Shown: positions 9,717 to 20,775 of the stretch, one piece after another
Numbering within the stretch: the stretch's first letter is position 1
Layout of the letters: each line of letters opens with the position of its first letter
Assembly: GCA_030272585.1 (NCBI GenBank)
Contig: BSYQ01000013.1
Span: forward strand, 2,976,001 to 3,040,000
DNA from: Bryopsis sp. KO-2023
Taxonomy: Eukaryota; Chlorophyta; Ulvophyceae; Bryopsidales; Bryopsidaceae
Reading direction: 5' to 3'
DNA length: 64,000 nt
Made by a program: the position numbers and the translations under genes
The notes under the pieces: generated by a model
Seen by the model: the letters and a program-made list of their open reading frames with translations, nothing else
The model's database searches: none
What the model was told of the DNA's origin: nothing

Positions 9717-12248
9717 CCCAAATTTTCCGCCCCGACTTAAGTCGGGTTTTGAGTTGGGTAAAAGTCGGTACCGACTTTGCCCAACTTAAAGTTATACTTT
9801 CGAGTCAAGTGACTTAAGTCGATAAAAAGCTAGGCAGCTCATGTCGCTTGAAAGTTGGGCGACTCATGTTGAGATGGGAGCTGGGTGACTTGAGCCGAAA
9901 AACAGTTGGGTAGCTCATGTCGCTCAAACGTCGGGCGACTCATGTTGAGGTGCGAGCTGGGTGACTTAAGCCGGAAAACAGTTGGGTGACTTTTATTGGG
10001 GTGGAAGCTGGGTGGACTGCATTGTCACAATGAAAATGTTACAGGGGCTGCAACAATAACACAGACATTTTGGAGAGAGAATCTTACACAAGAATCCATA
10101 TAATACAATCAATACAAGCATCTTTATGTGAGTTGCAATCCCCAAAACATATTCAAGCCCAATCACGCACTTCTACAAGATCGTTCAAGTAAAATCTTCT
10201 TTCAGATTTCTTGATCCCCCTAATCCAAGCCGAACCATCAGAAAACTCAGCTTTTTTGTTATCCTTCCCAATTAGCACTTGTTTTCGTATTGCCCGTACA
10301 TCTATTAAAAAACAAGAATGCTCAAATCCCCTTCCGCTTTTACGCTGCTTCATTTCCCACTTCAAAGACCTCAATGTGATGGTGCCGTTTCTTTCCCCAC
10401 TATCTTCAAACCAACGCCCAAGGACCATATTTTTTTGATAATCTCATTGTGCTCACTCTTTGATGTGAGAGTGACCGTGAGCACAGCAGACACCTGAGTA
10501 CAATACCCAGACCAATGGTTTAGTTTAACTCTGCCCGGTTTGAAAATTTCCAAAGGCTATTCAATAGCCTAAATACTACAATGATTGTAGTGAATCTTAT
10601 AAAACACAGAAAAATAAAATGGAAAGAGGAAATGACAGAAACTATAAGCAAAATTACAAATTACACCCAGCAACTAATCAGCATTCTCTGGGCGTTTCTC
10701 GAATCCAGCTTGCTGAGTTACCGGGCATAGCAGACACTAAATGATAATGCAGTAGGATCTTACCCGTCACCACCTATCCATGATGGCATTATCTCCAGCA
10801 GCCTCCACCTCGATGTCGAATGGGCCCAAAGCAATTTTTCTTGGTGGGCTACTCAGGGTATGATAGCTCCGAATAATGTGTACCGTCGAATCTTCTTGTG
10901 GGATACCCAACATTGCCTTAACTTCAATCTGCAAAAAGTGTTAACCTTCTTAACAAATATCACAGGGATTATCTCTATGATAAATGACCAATCCTCAAGA
11001 ACATGCAGTGTACAAGGACAAGAAAAATTGGCAGTAGGACAAAATATATCACGAAACAACAGGATGAAGTTAGGATAACAAAAGCGACAGAGTACATACC
11101 CTGTACCTTGACATCAGCAACATCAGACCAGTTACACAAAGCGATATCAGGGATGCTGAAGGGAGGAACCTCCCACCAAGTCACGAGTTACAATCACAGG
11201 ATTGAGCAGCTCTCCTGCAATCTATCACACAGAATTTCAACACCAAGCAGCAGCATCTCCACAAGGCAACCACAACGGAATGGGCTCTCCCAGGAGGATA
11301 CATTTACAACCTCTTGTAAAGGGTTAGGGGAAGGAGTGAGGTACATGAACAAAGGAGGCCCTCCTGGGGGTCTACTCACCCTGGAATCGTCGCTGCTCAC
11401 CATGAAGGCACTCGGGCTTGCACCAGGACACGACCGGACATCGGGAGAACGGTCTCCTACCTGCAACACACACACACCACACGCTGAGGACCATTGCCGA
11501 TACGACGTGGACGGGACATGAGCGTTTGTCCCCGCAGCTGCGCTGGACGCTCCACCCTGGTCTCTCGGATACACCGCCGCCCCTGTTTGTTGCGACGTCT
11601 GGCTCCGTCGACGAAACCCGACTCCGGCGTCGACACTCTTATTATGGTTCCCTGTCTCGTCGATTGCAACACCAAACGATGATGGTACCACAGATGGTTG
11701 CTCCGTGACTGGGTATCTGCGTGACGGAATGATGGCTGGTACGAGGCGCGCTATTTTTGGGATCGTACTGTTCTGGATGCTACATCGTACTTAAGTTACT
11801 TAACTTCCCATCGGCGCAAAGTCGGATAACTCTCAGCCGCCCAAAACGTTGGGTAACTTAAGTAGACAAAATAGTCGCTGACAACCATTTTCTGACTTAA
11901 GTTACCTGGCTTCCCATCAACGCAAAGTGGGTTAACTCTAAGTCACACATCAAGTTGAATGGCTCAAGTCGATGAATAGTTGGTACTGACAATTTTATCT
12001 ACTTAAGTCAGTTGACGTCGACTCAAACAAATGTTGGTCAACTTTTAGTTGGGTGAACAGTTGATCAACATAAGCCGAAAAACAGCTGTTATCGACATAT
12101 GTTATTGATATGTCAATCGACTTTTTTACAACATAAGTTGATATCGGCTTTGTACTGACATAAGCCATGTAGCTTTTGATCAACTTTTGGCCGACTTTAA
12201 GTCAAAACCAACTTTTTTTTAGCTTAAGTAGGGGTCGGAAAATTTGGG
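9717..12248. mobile_element. DNA transposon-like element with long subterminal repeat ends
   Basis: The left end CCCAAATTTTCCG and right end CGGAAAATTTGGG are perfect inverted repeats, extending imperfectly to CCCCnACTTAAG. The outer ~320 bp on the left and ~470 bp on the right are built from degenerate iterations of ACTTAAG/GACTTAAGTCG and GCCGAAAAACAG motifs, including the 18-bp palindrome AAAGTCGGTACCGACTTT at 9761-9778. A two-base AT flanks both ends, but I cannot fix a target-site duplication. No transposase domain is visible inside, so it is probably non-autonomous. Iterated subterminal motifs are typical transposase-binding arrays in plant DNA transposons; the superfamily is not assignable here. 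Confidence 0.7.
10760..11691 (-). CDS. Possible multi-exon gene carried inside the TIR element
   Basis: Minus-strand open segments look exon-like: about 11463-11691 (ends in a CAG/GTAGGAG donor), about 11116-11184 (through IPDIALCNWSDVADVK) and about 10763-10930 (acceptor TTTTTGCAG, starting IEVKAMLGIPQEDSTVHIIR and running to a stop at MDRW). A further open segment lies at 10153-10428. I recognise no family and the joints are unproven. It could be a captured host fragment or an element-encoded protein. Confidence 0.3.
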
Positions 12249-12251
12249 ATG

Positions 12252-12550
12252 GTTGCTTTGCTTTGGACTTTTTTTTCTTCTGAAACTGGCCCTATTTTTC
12301 GAGAAGTGCAATGGACATGGAGCAACACTTCACGGATTTGCGAAACGTGGTTGCAACGCCCTTGGAGCTTTAACTGTTTTTGCTACAGTACAAGGATATT
12401 CAAGTCTACATGGTGGTCTTGTCGATTTTTTGCTCAGTTGGGAACAGCTAAGGCTCCAGTTTTCAGAAGTTTGTCTGACCCTTTCCAATATCTTTCTCAT
12501 TTTGTGCAGACAAAAGGAGGAAAAGGATCAAGCATAATAGTCCATGGGCA
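12252..12550. other. Sequence between two mobile elements
   Basis: This has a more balanced composition than most gaps. Open frames on the plus strand (12244-12668) run into the MITE and have no family motif. It may be a degenerate gene fragment. Confidence 0.3.
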
Positions 12551-12558
12551 GCGGGGAG
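12551..12558. repeat. Target-site duplication, left (GCGGGGAG)
   Basis: Identical to 13030-13037 on the other side of the MITE; an 8-bp duplication fits hAT transposition. Confidence 0.88.
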
Positions 12559-13029
12559 TAGAGATGTCCCTGTGTGTGAATTCCGGTTCACCTAAATGTG
12601 GACTTTTGATGGGGACTTTTCGGTGCCCAAATGTGAGAAAAAACGTGCAATTTTTTCCCCAACTGTGAATTGTTTGTGAATTTTTCTGGCTTGTAAAATT
12701 CATCACAATGACATCATGAACCACCAACCTTACAAAAAAGAAATGTATCTCACCCCCCAAGCACTATTCAAAAAATATCCAGCCTATCAACAGCATCAAA
12801 ACACCCGTTTGTTGTACTGCAACATCACAATTGTCTCCATGTAATATTGATTGATTGATTGAGTTGTCTCCACGGTTTCTTCAAATCATTAGTCTCAGAA
12901 ATTTTTCAAAATTTCACCAGCGACCTATCATCCTATTGGGAAAAATGCGAACGATTACCCAAATGTGGATTTTGTGAAGGTCCACCCAAATGTGGATTTT
13001 CGCATGAAAAGTTCTCAGGGACATCCCTA
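12559..13029. mobile_element. hAT-type MITE, 471 bp
   Basis: Terminal inverted repeats TAGAGATGTCCCTG (left) and CAGGGACATCCCTA (right) match with one mismatch. They are flanked by a perfect 8-bp direct repeat, the hAT signature. Internally, a CCAAATGTGGA-type motif recurs near both ends. There is no transposase reading frame, so it needs a partner for movement. Confidence 0.88.
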
Positions 13030-13037
13030 GCGGGGAG
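13030..13037. repeat. Target-site duplication, right (GCGGGGAG)
   Basis: Identical to 12551-12558. Removing the MITE plus one copy restores a continuous empty site. Confidence 0.88.
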
Positions 13038-14341
13038 CAGTTATTCGAGCAGCCTGAGAAGCGTGCAATTTTATTGGGTTCTATCTCATATGTAATGGCA
13101 AATTCGATTGCTGTCGACTGGGTCAGGTTGCCTCCACCAACAGACACACAAGTCCAATCGGTTCATCAAAAAACACAACCCTAGCAGCAAAAACGCAGAG
13201 ATGTCGGCTGGTGATGGTCTTGCTTGGCTGGGAGCGTAAGACGCCATAGGGTCCTTGGGTTTTTCCCCGGAAGCTTCACAGCCATATGGAAAAACAAAAT
13301 CAGTAAAGACAGAATCTCCGGGCAGCGCGCGAGCAATCCAAAAGGCAATCCCAAGGGCAATCCGAAAGGGAGGATGAGTAACACAAACACAAAAAACACA
13401 CACACAAAAAACACACTCAAGATCAACTCGTTGCTGCACGACGTCTCCCGTGATCGAAACGCCCGCCGCCACTGACGTACACCACATTACCCCCCAGCAA
13501 TCCCCAAGGTTTCGCACCCCATCGAAAAAAAACCACAATCCCACCACAGGCCGCGCACCCCAACCCCCCCCCCCCCCCCTGCTCAGCAACGATTTCCACC
13601 CAACGCTTGTTCCTCCATGGATGGCCGCTGCGAGAAGAAAACAGGCATGGCGTTTTTTTTTTCCCGTATCTTTTTCGATCTTTTGCAGCAGGGCGCTAGG
13701 GTTTGTGTGGGGAACGGGGGTACGGCTGTACATACAGCTGGGCGACAGGTGTTCCTGGCGTGGGACGGAGGTTTCGAGTTGCTGGCGAACCAGGTGCCCA
13801 GCGTGTCCTATGCCACGGTATCGAATTCGTGAGGTCGGCTTCGTGGCCTACACCGGCTTTGCTGTCGGAAACCCTGGAATGTCGCACACCCTGGCCATCT
13901 TTTGAAGAAAAACCATGATATTTATCCCCAGATTCTGGCATTTGTGAATGCGTGCTGGAACGCCCCAGTCTCCCCCCCACTGCGACGGCACAGAAACCGA
14001 ACAGTGAAAACCCCACCTGAAAGCTCTATTATCAGGGTTTTTTTTTGGCGAGGGTTTTTTTAATTCGGCACCCCGTTGGGAGTTGAAAAGAAAAAAAGAG
14101 TGATAAGCGCACGGTGGGGCAAAAAACCAGAAAAGGACGACCAAGGAAGATTTGGGTTTCGATCGAGAGGCGCGCGCGCAAAGTTTGACGAAGGGGGACG
14201 CCGAAAGAGTGCGGAGAAAGAAAAGAAGCGAAGGGGATTCGTTCTTTTTTTTTTTGGTTGCCGAGGGTTTTTTTTTTTTTTGAGACATACGCGGTCTGCA
14301 AAAAAAAAAGCGCCAGAGTGGGTGTGGGTCAGTGCCGCGTG
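13038..14341. other. Region upstream of the Myb-PHD gene
   Basis: It includes a C-run (about 13561-13578). Overlapping open frames occur on both strands; the longest (minus, 13086-13733) is rich in repeated Phe, Cys and Val and is not persuasive as a gene. It probably holds the promoter and 5' untranslated region of the Myb-PHD gene. Confidence 0.4.
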
Positions 14342-17300
14342 ATGAAAAAATCCGGAAGCAGGGCTTACAACGTTTGGACGGAGAAGGAGGAACAAGCGCT
14401 AAGGAATGGCGTCAAGCGATATGGCGTGGGGGCCTGGGAGATGATTCGACAGGATAAGAACTTCGCGATGTTGAAGTAAGTACTAGGGTTAAGCGAAGAT
14501 AATTTAGAAAAGGGGGGGTTCGCGAGTAAAAAGCCCGAGCGAGATGGACACGGCAGCGACATGGCAGCGACGCTCGGGAAACAAGGGTTTTGCAGGGGTT
14601 TTCACGCGCGAAACGAGGCCCGTTTTTCTCGAAACATCGATAAAAAAAAAACGGGGCCCGGTGTGGCATCGCTCTCCTCTTCACCACGCGAACGCTCCTC
14701 GTCGAATTGTCGCGCATTGCGGAAACCCCAGCGCTTTTTGTCGTAATCGAAGCTCTGAATGTGGGCCCTGGACGCTTGGGCTTCCTTTGCCAAACGCGCT
14801 CCCTCGAAAGTTTTTAATTTGCGTCGGCAACAGGGTTTTGTTTCTGGGGTTTTCGCCTCCGTGTGGATTTCTTTGCTCGAGCCCTAGTAGGGAATGATGT
14901 GGTGGTGATTCTGCTGTGCGACGTGGTGATGCAGGAAGCGGAGCGGAGTCCAGCTGAAAGACAAGTGGCGGAATCTCGTCAAGTTCCGCAAACTCGACGA
15001 AGAGGAGCTGAGAAATTTGCCCACAAGGGCCAGCGGTCCTTGGAGCAGACGGTAGGTTCGTGCTCATGTTGTCGTAATGCGTAACCTTAGCCCCCCTCCC
15101 CCTATCCCCACCCTCCCAACGAACAAAACACATTGTCGCGCGGAACCCTGCGAGAAGGGTTGTGGCAACCTGGCTGATCGAGCTTGAACTGGGCCTGGTT
15201 GCACAACCCTGGTAGCAAGGCTTGCTGGGGAGGACCCCAATCGACGACGCGGTCAATCGACGTCGTGCAGGGCTGCGCGATATTGGTTCAGGACGATGCA
15301 ATCGTCTGCGTTGCGGCGTTTGGGATGGCTCGGGGGTTTTTGCTCGCTCGTTTCGGCCGGGACGGTGTCTGTGGACACCGTGAAGATCACAGGGGAAGCG
15401 CGCGTTGAAACGGCTAAAATCTATGCACGTGAAAAGAAACGATTTTGTCGGGGGATCAGGATTCTTTTTTTTTTTTTGCTCTTGGGCACGTGCTCCACCC
15501 GCCACACAGCACGCTGCTGCCCGAAGGAAATTCTATGGCAAAACCTACAACAGGGAATCACCCTCATCCTCCCCCCCCCCTAAACAAAAATAAATAAAAA
15601 ATAATAATCAAATCAAAACAAAACAAGATAGAAAAAATCAGCATTAAAAAAAGTAGAATAGAAAACATATTCATATATACATTGACACATGGTGGATAAT
15701 CTTTCTCCCCTGTTGTCCCGTGATCGTTTCGTGGTTTTTTTTTTCCCCAACAATTTTTTTTTTTTCCCAACAAATTTTTTTTTCCCTCCCTTGTTTTTTT
15801 GAACAGCCAACGAGGCCGAAGCCAGGACCAAGACGAAAACGAGAACGAGGAAGGTTATCAAAACAGACAACTGGCCCTCATCAACATCCCACCCACAAGG
15901 GCAGGATTGCACAACGAGGGTCTCGAAAACGAAGCCGACGAACTGAACCTCATCGATGGAAAAAAGAAAAAAAGGCAAAGGAAGGGAGGCAGCGCCGAAA
16001 TGGCCATCAATGATGCCGACGACGACATGGATGAAGATCATGGGAGTGGCGAAATGTGTGGATCGGGCGATCGACAGTTGGTCCTGCACAAGGGCAGCAC
16101 TTCGGACGATTCCGGGTTCGTGAAGGAGGAAAACGAAGAAGAGGGCGATGCTGGATTTCAGGTCAGGCGAAAAGGCACCGGCTCAATGAATGCAACTCCC
16201 AGCAAATGAAACGGAAACCTGCTGGAAGCCCCATGAGCGCAAACAAACACCCCCCCCCCCCCCCGCCTCCCTTCCTCTCCAGCCCACGAACAACTCCATG
16301 CAGGACCATTACCGTTTTGAAGATTCTCTCCCCCAGAAATTAGCCAAGATGAACAAGGGGCTTGAGTGGTGTTCCCACCAGAATTGAAACCAGAATGGTT
16401 TTCCATAACTGTGCCAGCCTTGGGAGACAGTCTTGGGAGAGTCTTTTCACTCCAGAGCACACACCGAATTGTTGGCCATAATGAGGGGACCAGGGGCTTT
16501 GGGATGGGGGGAGGGGTGGGCAAAGGGTTTCCCCACCTGAGCTATTGCATGACACTCAAACTGGAAACCAAAGGAAAAATGAAATATATATAGATACGTA
16601 TCCTTCGCGATCGGATCTTCTTTGAACAGAAAGAAGTGGGAGTCGGATATTTCTGGAATCCTGTGTTGAAACCTTTTTTTTTTTTTTTGTGGGTTCAGAG
16701 GCGAAGCGGAAGGACGTGCGGCAGAAGCCCCCTTTTATTCACGGATTACCTCACCGACTTCGAGGAGCCGGAAAGTCGTGCAGGCAATAATAACCCCACG
16801 AATTTCGCGCGTCGTTCGGGCAACAAGAGGTCGAACGCGAGGCTCGAAGACAGGCGTTACGGTACGTAGAACTTGCTGTCTGGAGACGAAAATAGAATTA
16901 TTCGACCTGGCGGTTTTCATCCTGCAATCGCGATTTGGCATCCATTTACAACGAGGAGCCGTACGATTCTTGATTGCGCGCGCGCGTGTAGCTTCGTTCG
17001 CATGTCTGTCCTAGGCACCGTCTGGAAACGCATTTTTTCCCCGTTGAAAAACACCTGTGAATGATCCTCTTTTTCTTCTTCTTTTTGTTTTTTTTTGGGG
17101 GGGAGGGGTGTGTGCAACCCCTCCACAATGAAAAAAGGAGCATGAACTCATCATCTTTCTGTTTGTTTTTTTGGTTTCTGCAAACCCCCAGGTATTTACG
17201 ATGTTCGTCGCTACATGTATTCTCTTCAAAACGAGGCGCATCGCACCTCCACCAACGATTCCACCACGATTACTAATGATACCTCGGACAACGAGCTGTA

Positions 17301-20300
17301 CGTCGTGGATTGCCCTTGCGGGGTCACCTTCGACGATGGAGACATGATGATCGAATGCGAGTGCTGCAAAACATGGGCTCATGTCGATTGCCTCAAGGCC
17401 CAGATGGTATGCACACCAGTCAGACCTCCGTTCTGTCACCCCCTGTTTCTTTCCTCGATTTCCGTTCGTGAAATGGCCGATGGTGGAAAATGAGCTGAGA
17501 ATGAATTTTTGCCAAGGAGGAGGTGACGTCGTTCTGAACTGATCGTTGGTTTTCAACCTCCCCCTTGTATAGGATCAAGACTCCCAGCAGCCCCATTACG
17601 ATTTCGACACTTATCTTTGCGACAAATGCCAGAGCTCCGCCGGCATTCAGGTCGTCCAGCCCGCCCCTGACCAAGGCTCCAGCATTTCCGACGAAGACAT
17701 TTGGCACCCCTTGGCGCTCGCCCTGGTCCCGAAAGGAAAACGGCTCCCCAGACGCCGACGATCGGATTCCGAAACCTGGTGCTCTTGGCTTAGACCTCTC
17801 TACCCCCATGGGTTTCCTCCCAACGGAGCTCTGGGTTGTGGGCCTGACATGGAGGGGATGGATTGCAAGGAGGAGAACGTCCCCATGATGGCTGGTTTTG
17901 GACCGGGGGCGTACTGTGGCTACCAAGGCGATGTGACGCCGTGCATGGTTGGAGTTGGTGGTATGAGTGTCAGTATGGCTGCTCATTTCCTAACTGAACA
18001 GATACGGTGGGTGGGGCCCTTGTTGTGGAAAAGTGGCGCTGATGGAGTGAATAAAATTGTTGTGAGTTTTGCTCCGAGTGCGAAAATATTATTATGGAAT
18101 ATATATTTTATTCCACAGGCAAATCAAAGCGAACCCTCTTCTCCCCCCTCCCCTTGAAAACCCCCCCAAAAAAACAAGCCCCAATCCAGGAAGACCTACA
18201 TCTGCCCTGGCCCAAGTTCTTCGATATTTCGTTATGAAATATATCGATACATAATTTTATTTTTTTTTTTTGGGGGGGGGGAAATGGAGTTTGTGTGAAA
18301 GTTTTGTTTTGTAGTCATGTCTTGTTGTTCGTTTTCGGCTGAGGTGGCTTTTTTTTGTGTGAATTAGGCATTGGATGGAGGGGCCGTCTGGGGGTCAGCT
18401 GATGGCAGCTCTCTCTTCGATGGACCAGCAAAGGATGTTGATTCCAGCGTTTCCATATGCCGGGGGAATAGGTTTTCTTCCTCCAGGGATGGCCCCCCCT
18501 CACATGGCTGCCGGCCTGATACCGGAGGCACCCGATCAGAAAAAACTGAGGATGAGCCAAGAGATGGTCGAGAGTGAAGATTATGGGGGAAATGGGCAGG
18601 TCAGTCATGGGGGTTGAACAAGGCAAGAGCTTTTAAAAAAAAAGAAAAAAATATTGGAGACATAAATGACACTGTATACAGATAAATTTGTGGAGTTGCT
18701 ACAAAAAAAAAGGGGGGGGGAGGGGAAGAAAGAAAGGGGGTTTTGGAAAAAAAAAAGGGAGGTCGAGAAAGTTTCCTTTGTTTTTCGTAGCGTGGGGTTG
18801 GAAAAAAAAAGGGGGGGGGGTGAAAGAGAGCCGCATGCTTTCCTTTTTTTTTCAACAATTTGGATTTTGTGGGTGTTTTTTAAAAAGAAAATTTGGGGAG
18901 GGGAGGGTAAGGGAGATAACATGGAGGGAAAAAAAAAGGAAGTGGGGGGGGTGGAGGAAAGAAAACAGTCAGACAGGGAGGAAATGTTCATTTAGACATA
19001 CTCGTGTGTATGTGTGTGTTTTTCATCAGAAGAGGATTTTTTTTTCCCACCCCTTTTTTTTCCTTTCATAAACCCTCAAAAAAAAACTTTATTCTGTTGT
19101 TTTTTTTTTTTTCAAGGGGTGGTCAAAATATCCGGACATGGAGGTGGGTGGGGTTTTCTTGTATTTTGTGAAGATTAATGGAAAAGAAAAAAAGACATAT
19201 ATATATATGTTTGGGAAGAAAAAAAGGGGTTTTTGTATTAAAAGAAAAGAAAGGGAAAAAAAATATTTCAACTCGTGAAAGAAGACCCCCTGACGGAGGG
19301 TGGCGCATATGGATGTTGGTGTATTTGTCCGAAAGTAGTGTGAATTTTGGGGGGGGTTCAAGGAAAATGTATTCTCATTTATGTATGGGTTTATTCTGAT
19401 ATTTCAACAACCGCTGGAAAAAATATTTTCAACAGAGAGAAAGAAAAAGAGTGAGATTTTTTTTTTAACAAATTGGCGGGGGGGGGGAAGGAGAGGGTAA
19501 AAACACTTGGAAAAAAAAACCGGGAAAAGGGGGGGGGGGAGGGAAAAAACATAAAATATTGGGGGGGAATTAAAGAGAGATCAGTGGGGAAAATGTCTGT
19601 GTTTCTTGTAAATCTGTTAAATCTTTTTTCTTCTCCATTTCTTTTCTTTTTTTTTTTTTTCCTGATCCTCCTGTAATTTCCCCCCTCTGTTTTTTTGTTG
19701 TTGTGCTTTTTACTTGCAAGAGAGTGAAAATGTTTTTGTGTTTTTCATAAAAATGAAAAAAAGAAAAAAAACGAAAAGGGAGGGGGGAGGGGGTGTAATG
19801 GAGAGAAAAAGAAAAGATAGTCGAAAGGGATATGTTTTGTTTTGTTTTTTTTATAGAATTTTTACCTCGGGATATATTAGGGAGATGGGGTCTAGGGGTT
19901 TGGGCAAGCAGAGGGTTTTCTTGTATTCAAATTATATCTGGGGAAATTACATGGGCTGTTTTTTTTTTCCTTGAAAAGGGAGAAGGGGGGCGGGGGTTCA
20001 AAATAGGGGTTTTGGGGGGCAATGATTACGGTTCAAAAAAAAGTAAGAAAAAAAACCCACAGGGGGGTAGTTGGGGGCTGGGAAAGAAATAGGTGGCAAA
20101 TTAGTGAAGATGAGAATGAATGATTTGATTATAAAAGCAGTGCGACGCACGTTGTATTTGGTTTTTTCTTTTTCTTTCTTTTCCTTATTATTCAATATAC
20201 GAGGGTTTTATTTGCCATGATCGGTGGATAGCTCTTTTTTGGTCGATATTGTTGACCTCAATCTGTTTTTTTTTTTTTTTTTTTTTAACAAAGAAAGAAA

Positions 20301-20775
20301 ATTCTTTTTGTGGTTTCTTCGGGGGATGGTCGTTTTGGTGTCTGGTGTGGATGAAATATGAAAAGGGGGGGGGGGGGGGGGTTGTTGTCTCGTTCGTTTT
20401 TTTTTTTGTCTGGCTGCGTTTTGTTTGGGGAGGGGAATTCACTTAAAAAAAGAAAGAAAAAGAAAACTAGCGTATCCTCCTATAGTGTATAATATAATAG
20501 AGAACAGATTTACCTTCTGTTTCCCATTCTATCCACAATTTTATGTCCATTTTTTTAAATTATTATTTCGTACTTCAGCCCCGTACCATCCTGGGAATTA
20601 ATTCACTTTATTGTTCATGTTTAATTTGTTTCCGTTCGTTTTTTTTTTTTTTTTTTCGAGAACTGTTTTGTCTGTTTGTTTTTTTTCGCTTTTTTTTTTT
20701 TAATCGTTTTGTACGTACTAGTGTTTTGTTTGTTTTTTTTCCAAATCAATTCAGGGCTCCGCGAAAACCAAGTGA
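14342..20775 (+). CDS. Telobox-type Myb plus PHD-finger nuclear protein
   Basis: Exons 14342-14475, 14935-15051, 15807-16161, 16699-16861, 17192-17406, 17573-18006, 18368-18599 and 20755-20775 join in phase to about 556 aa. Residues ~10-65 are a single Myb repeat: VWTEKEEQALRNGVKRYGVG, then VQLKDKWRNLVKFRKL. The VxLKDKWRN signature is that of telomere-repeat/telobox-binding Mybs. An acidic low-complexity stretch with a KKKKRQRK basic patch (likely nuclear localisation) follows. A PHD finger spans the exon 5-6 joint: DCPCGVTFDDGDMMIECECC, then WAHVDCL and YLCDKCQ. The C-terminus is Met/Pro/Gly-rich. I infer a chromatin protein that reads DNA and histone tails. The last exon is weak: read-through at 18600 would end after five codons instead, and the final intron would be 2155 bp of homopolymer-rich DNA. 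Confidence 0.8.
18600..20754 (+). other. Long G/T/A-run intron or 3' region of the Myb-PHD gene
   Basis: It is dominated by runs of G, T and A on the sense strand with very few C-runs (e.g. G-runs near 18710, 19480, 19530 and 20366). No coding sequence is seen. Confidence 0.55.

Noticed and set aside
13086-13733. 215-codon minus-strand frame upstream of the Myb gene
   Set aside because: It is dominated by Cys/Val/Phe repeats from GT-rich DNA, and no splice pattern or motif supports it.
18666-19071. Lys/Gly-rich open frames in the long intron
   Set aside because: They are translations of A- and G-runs with no conserved motif or splice support.
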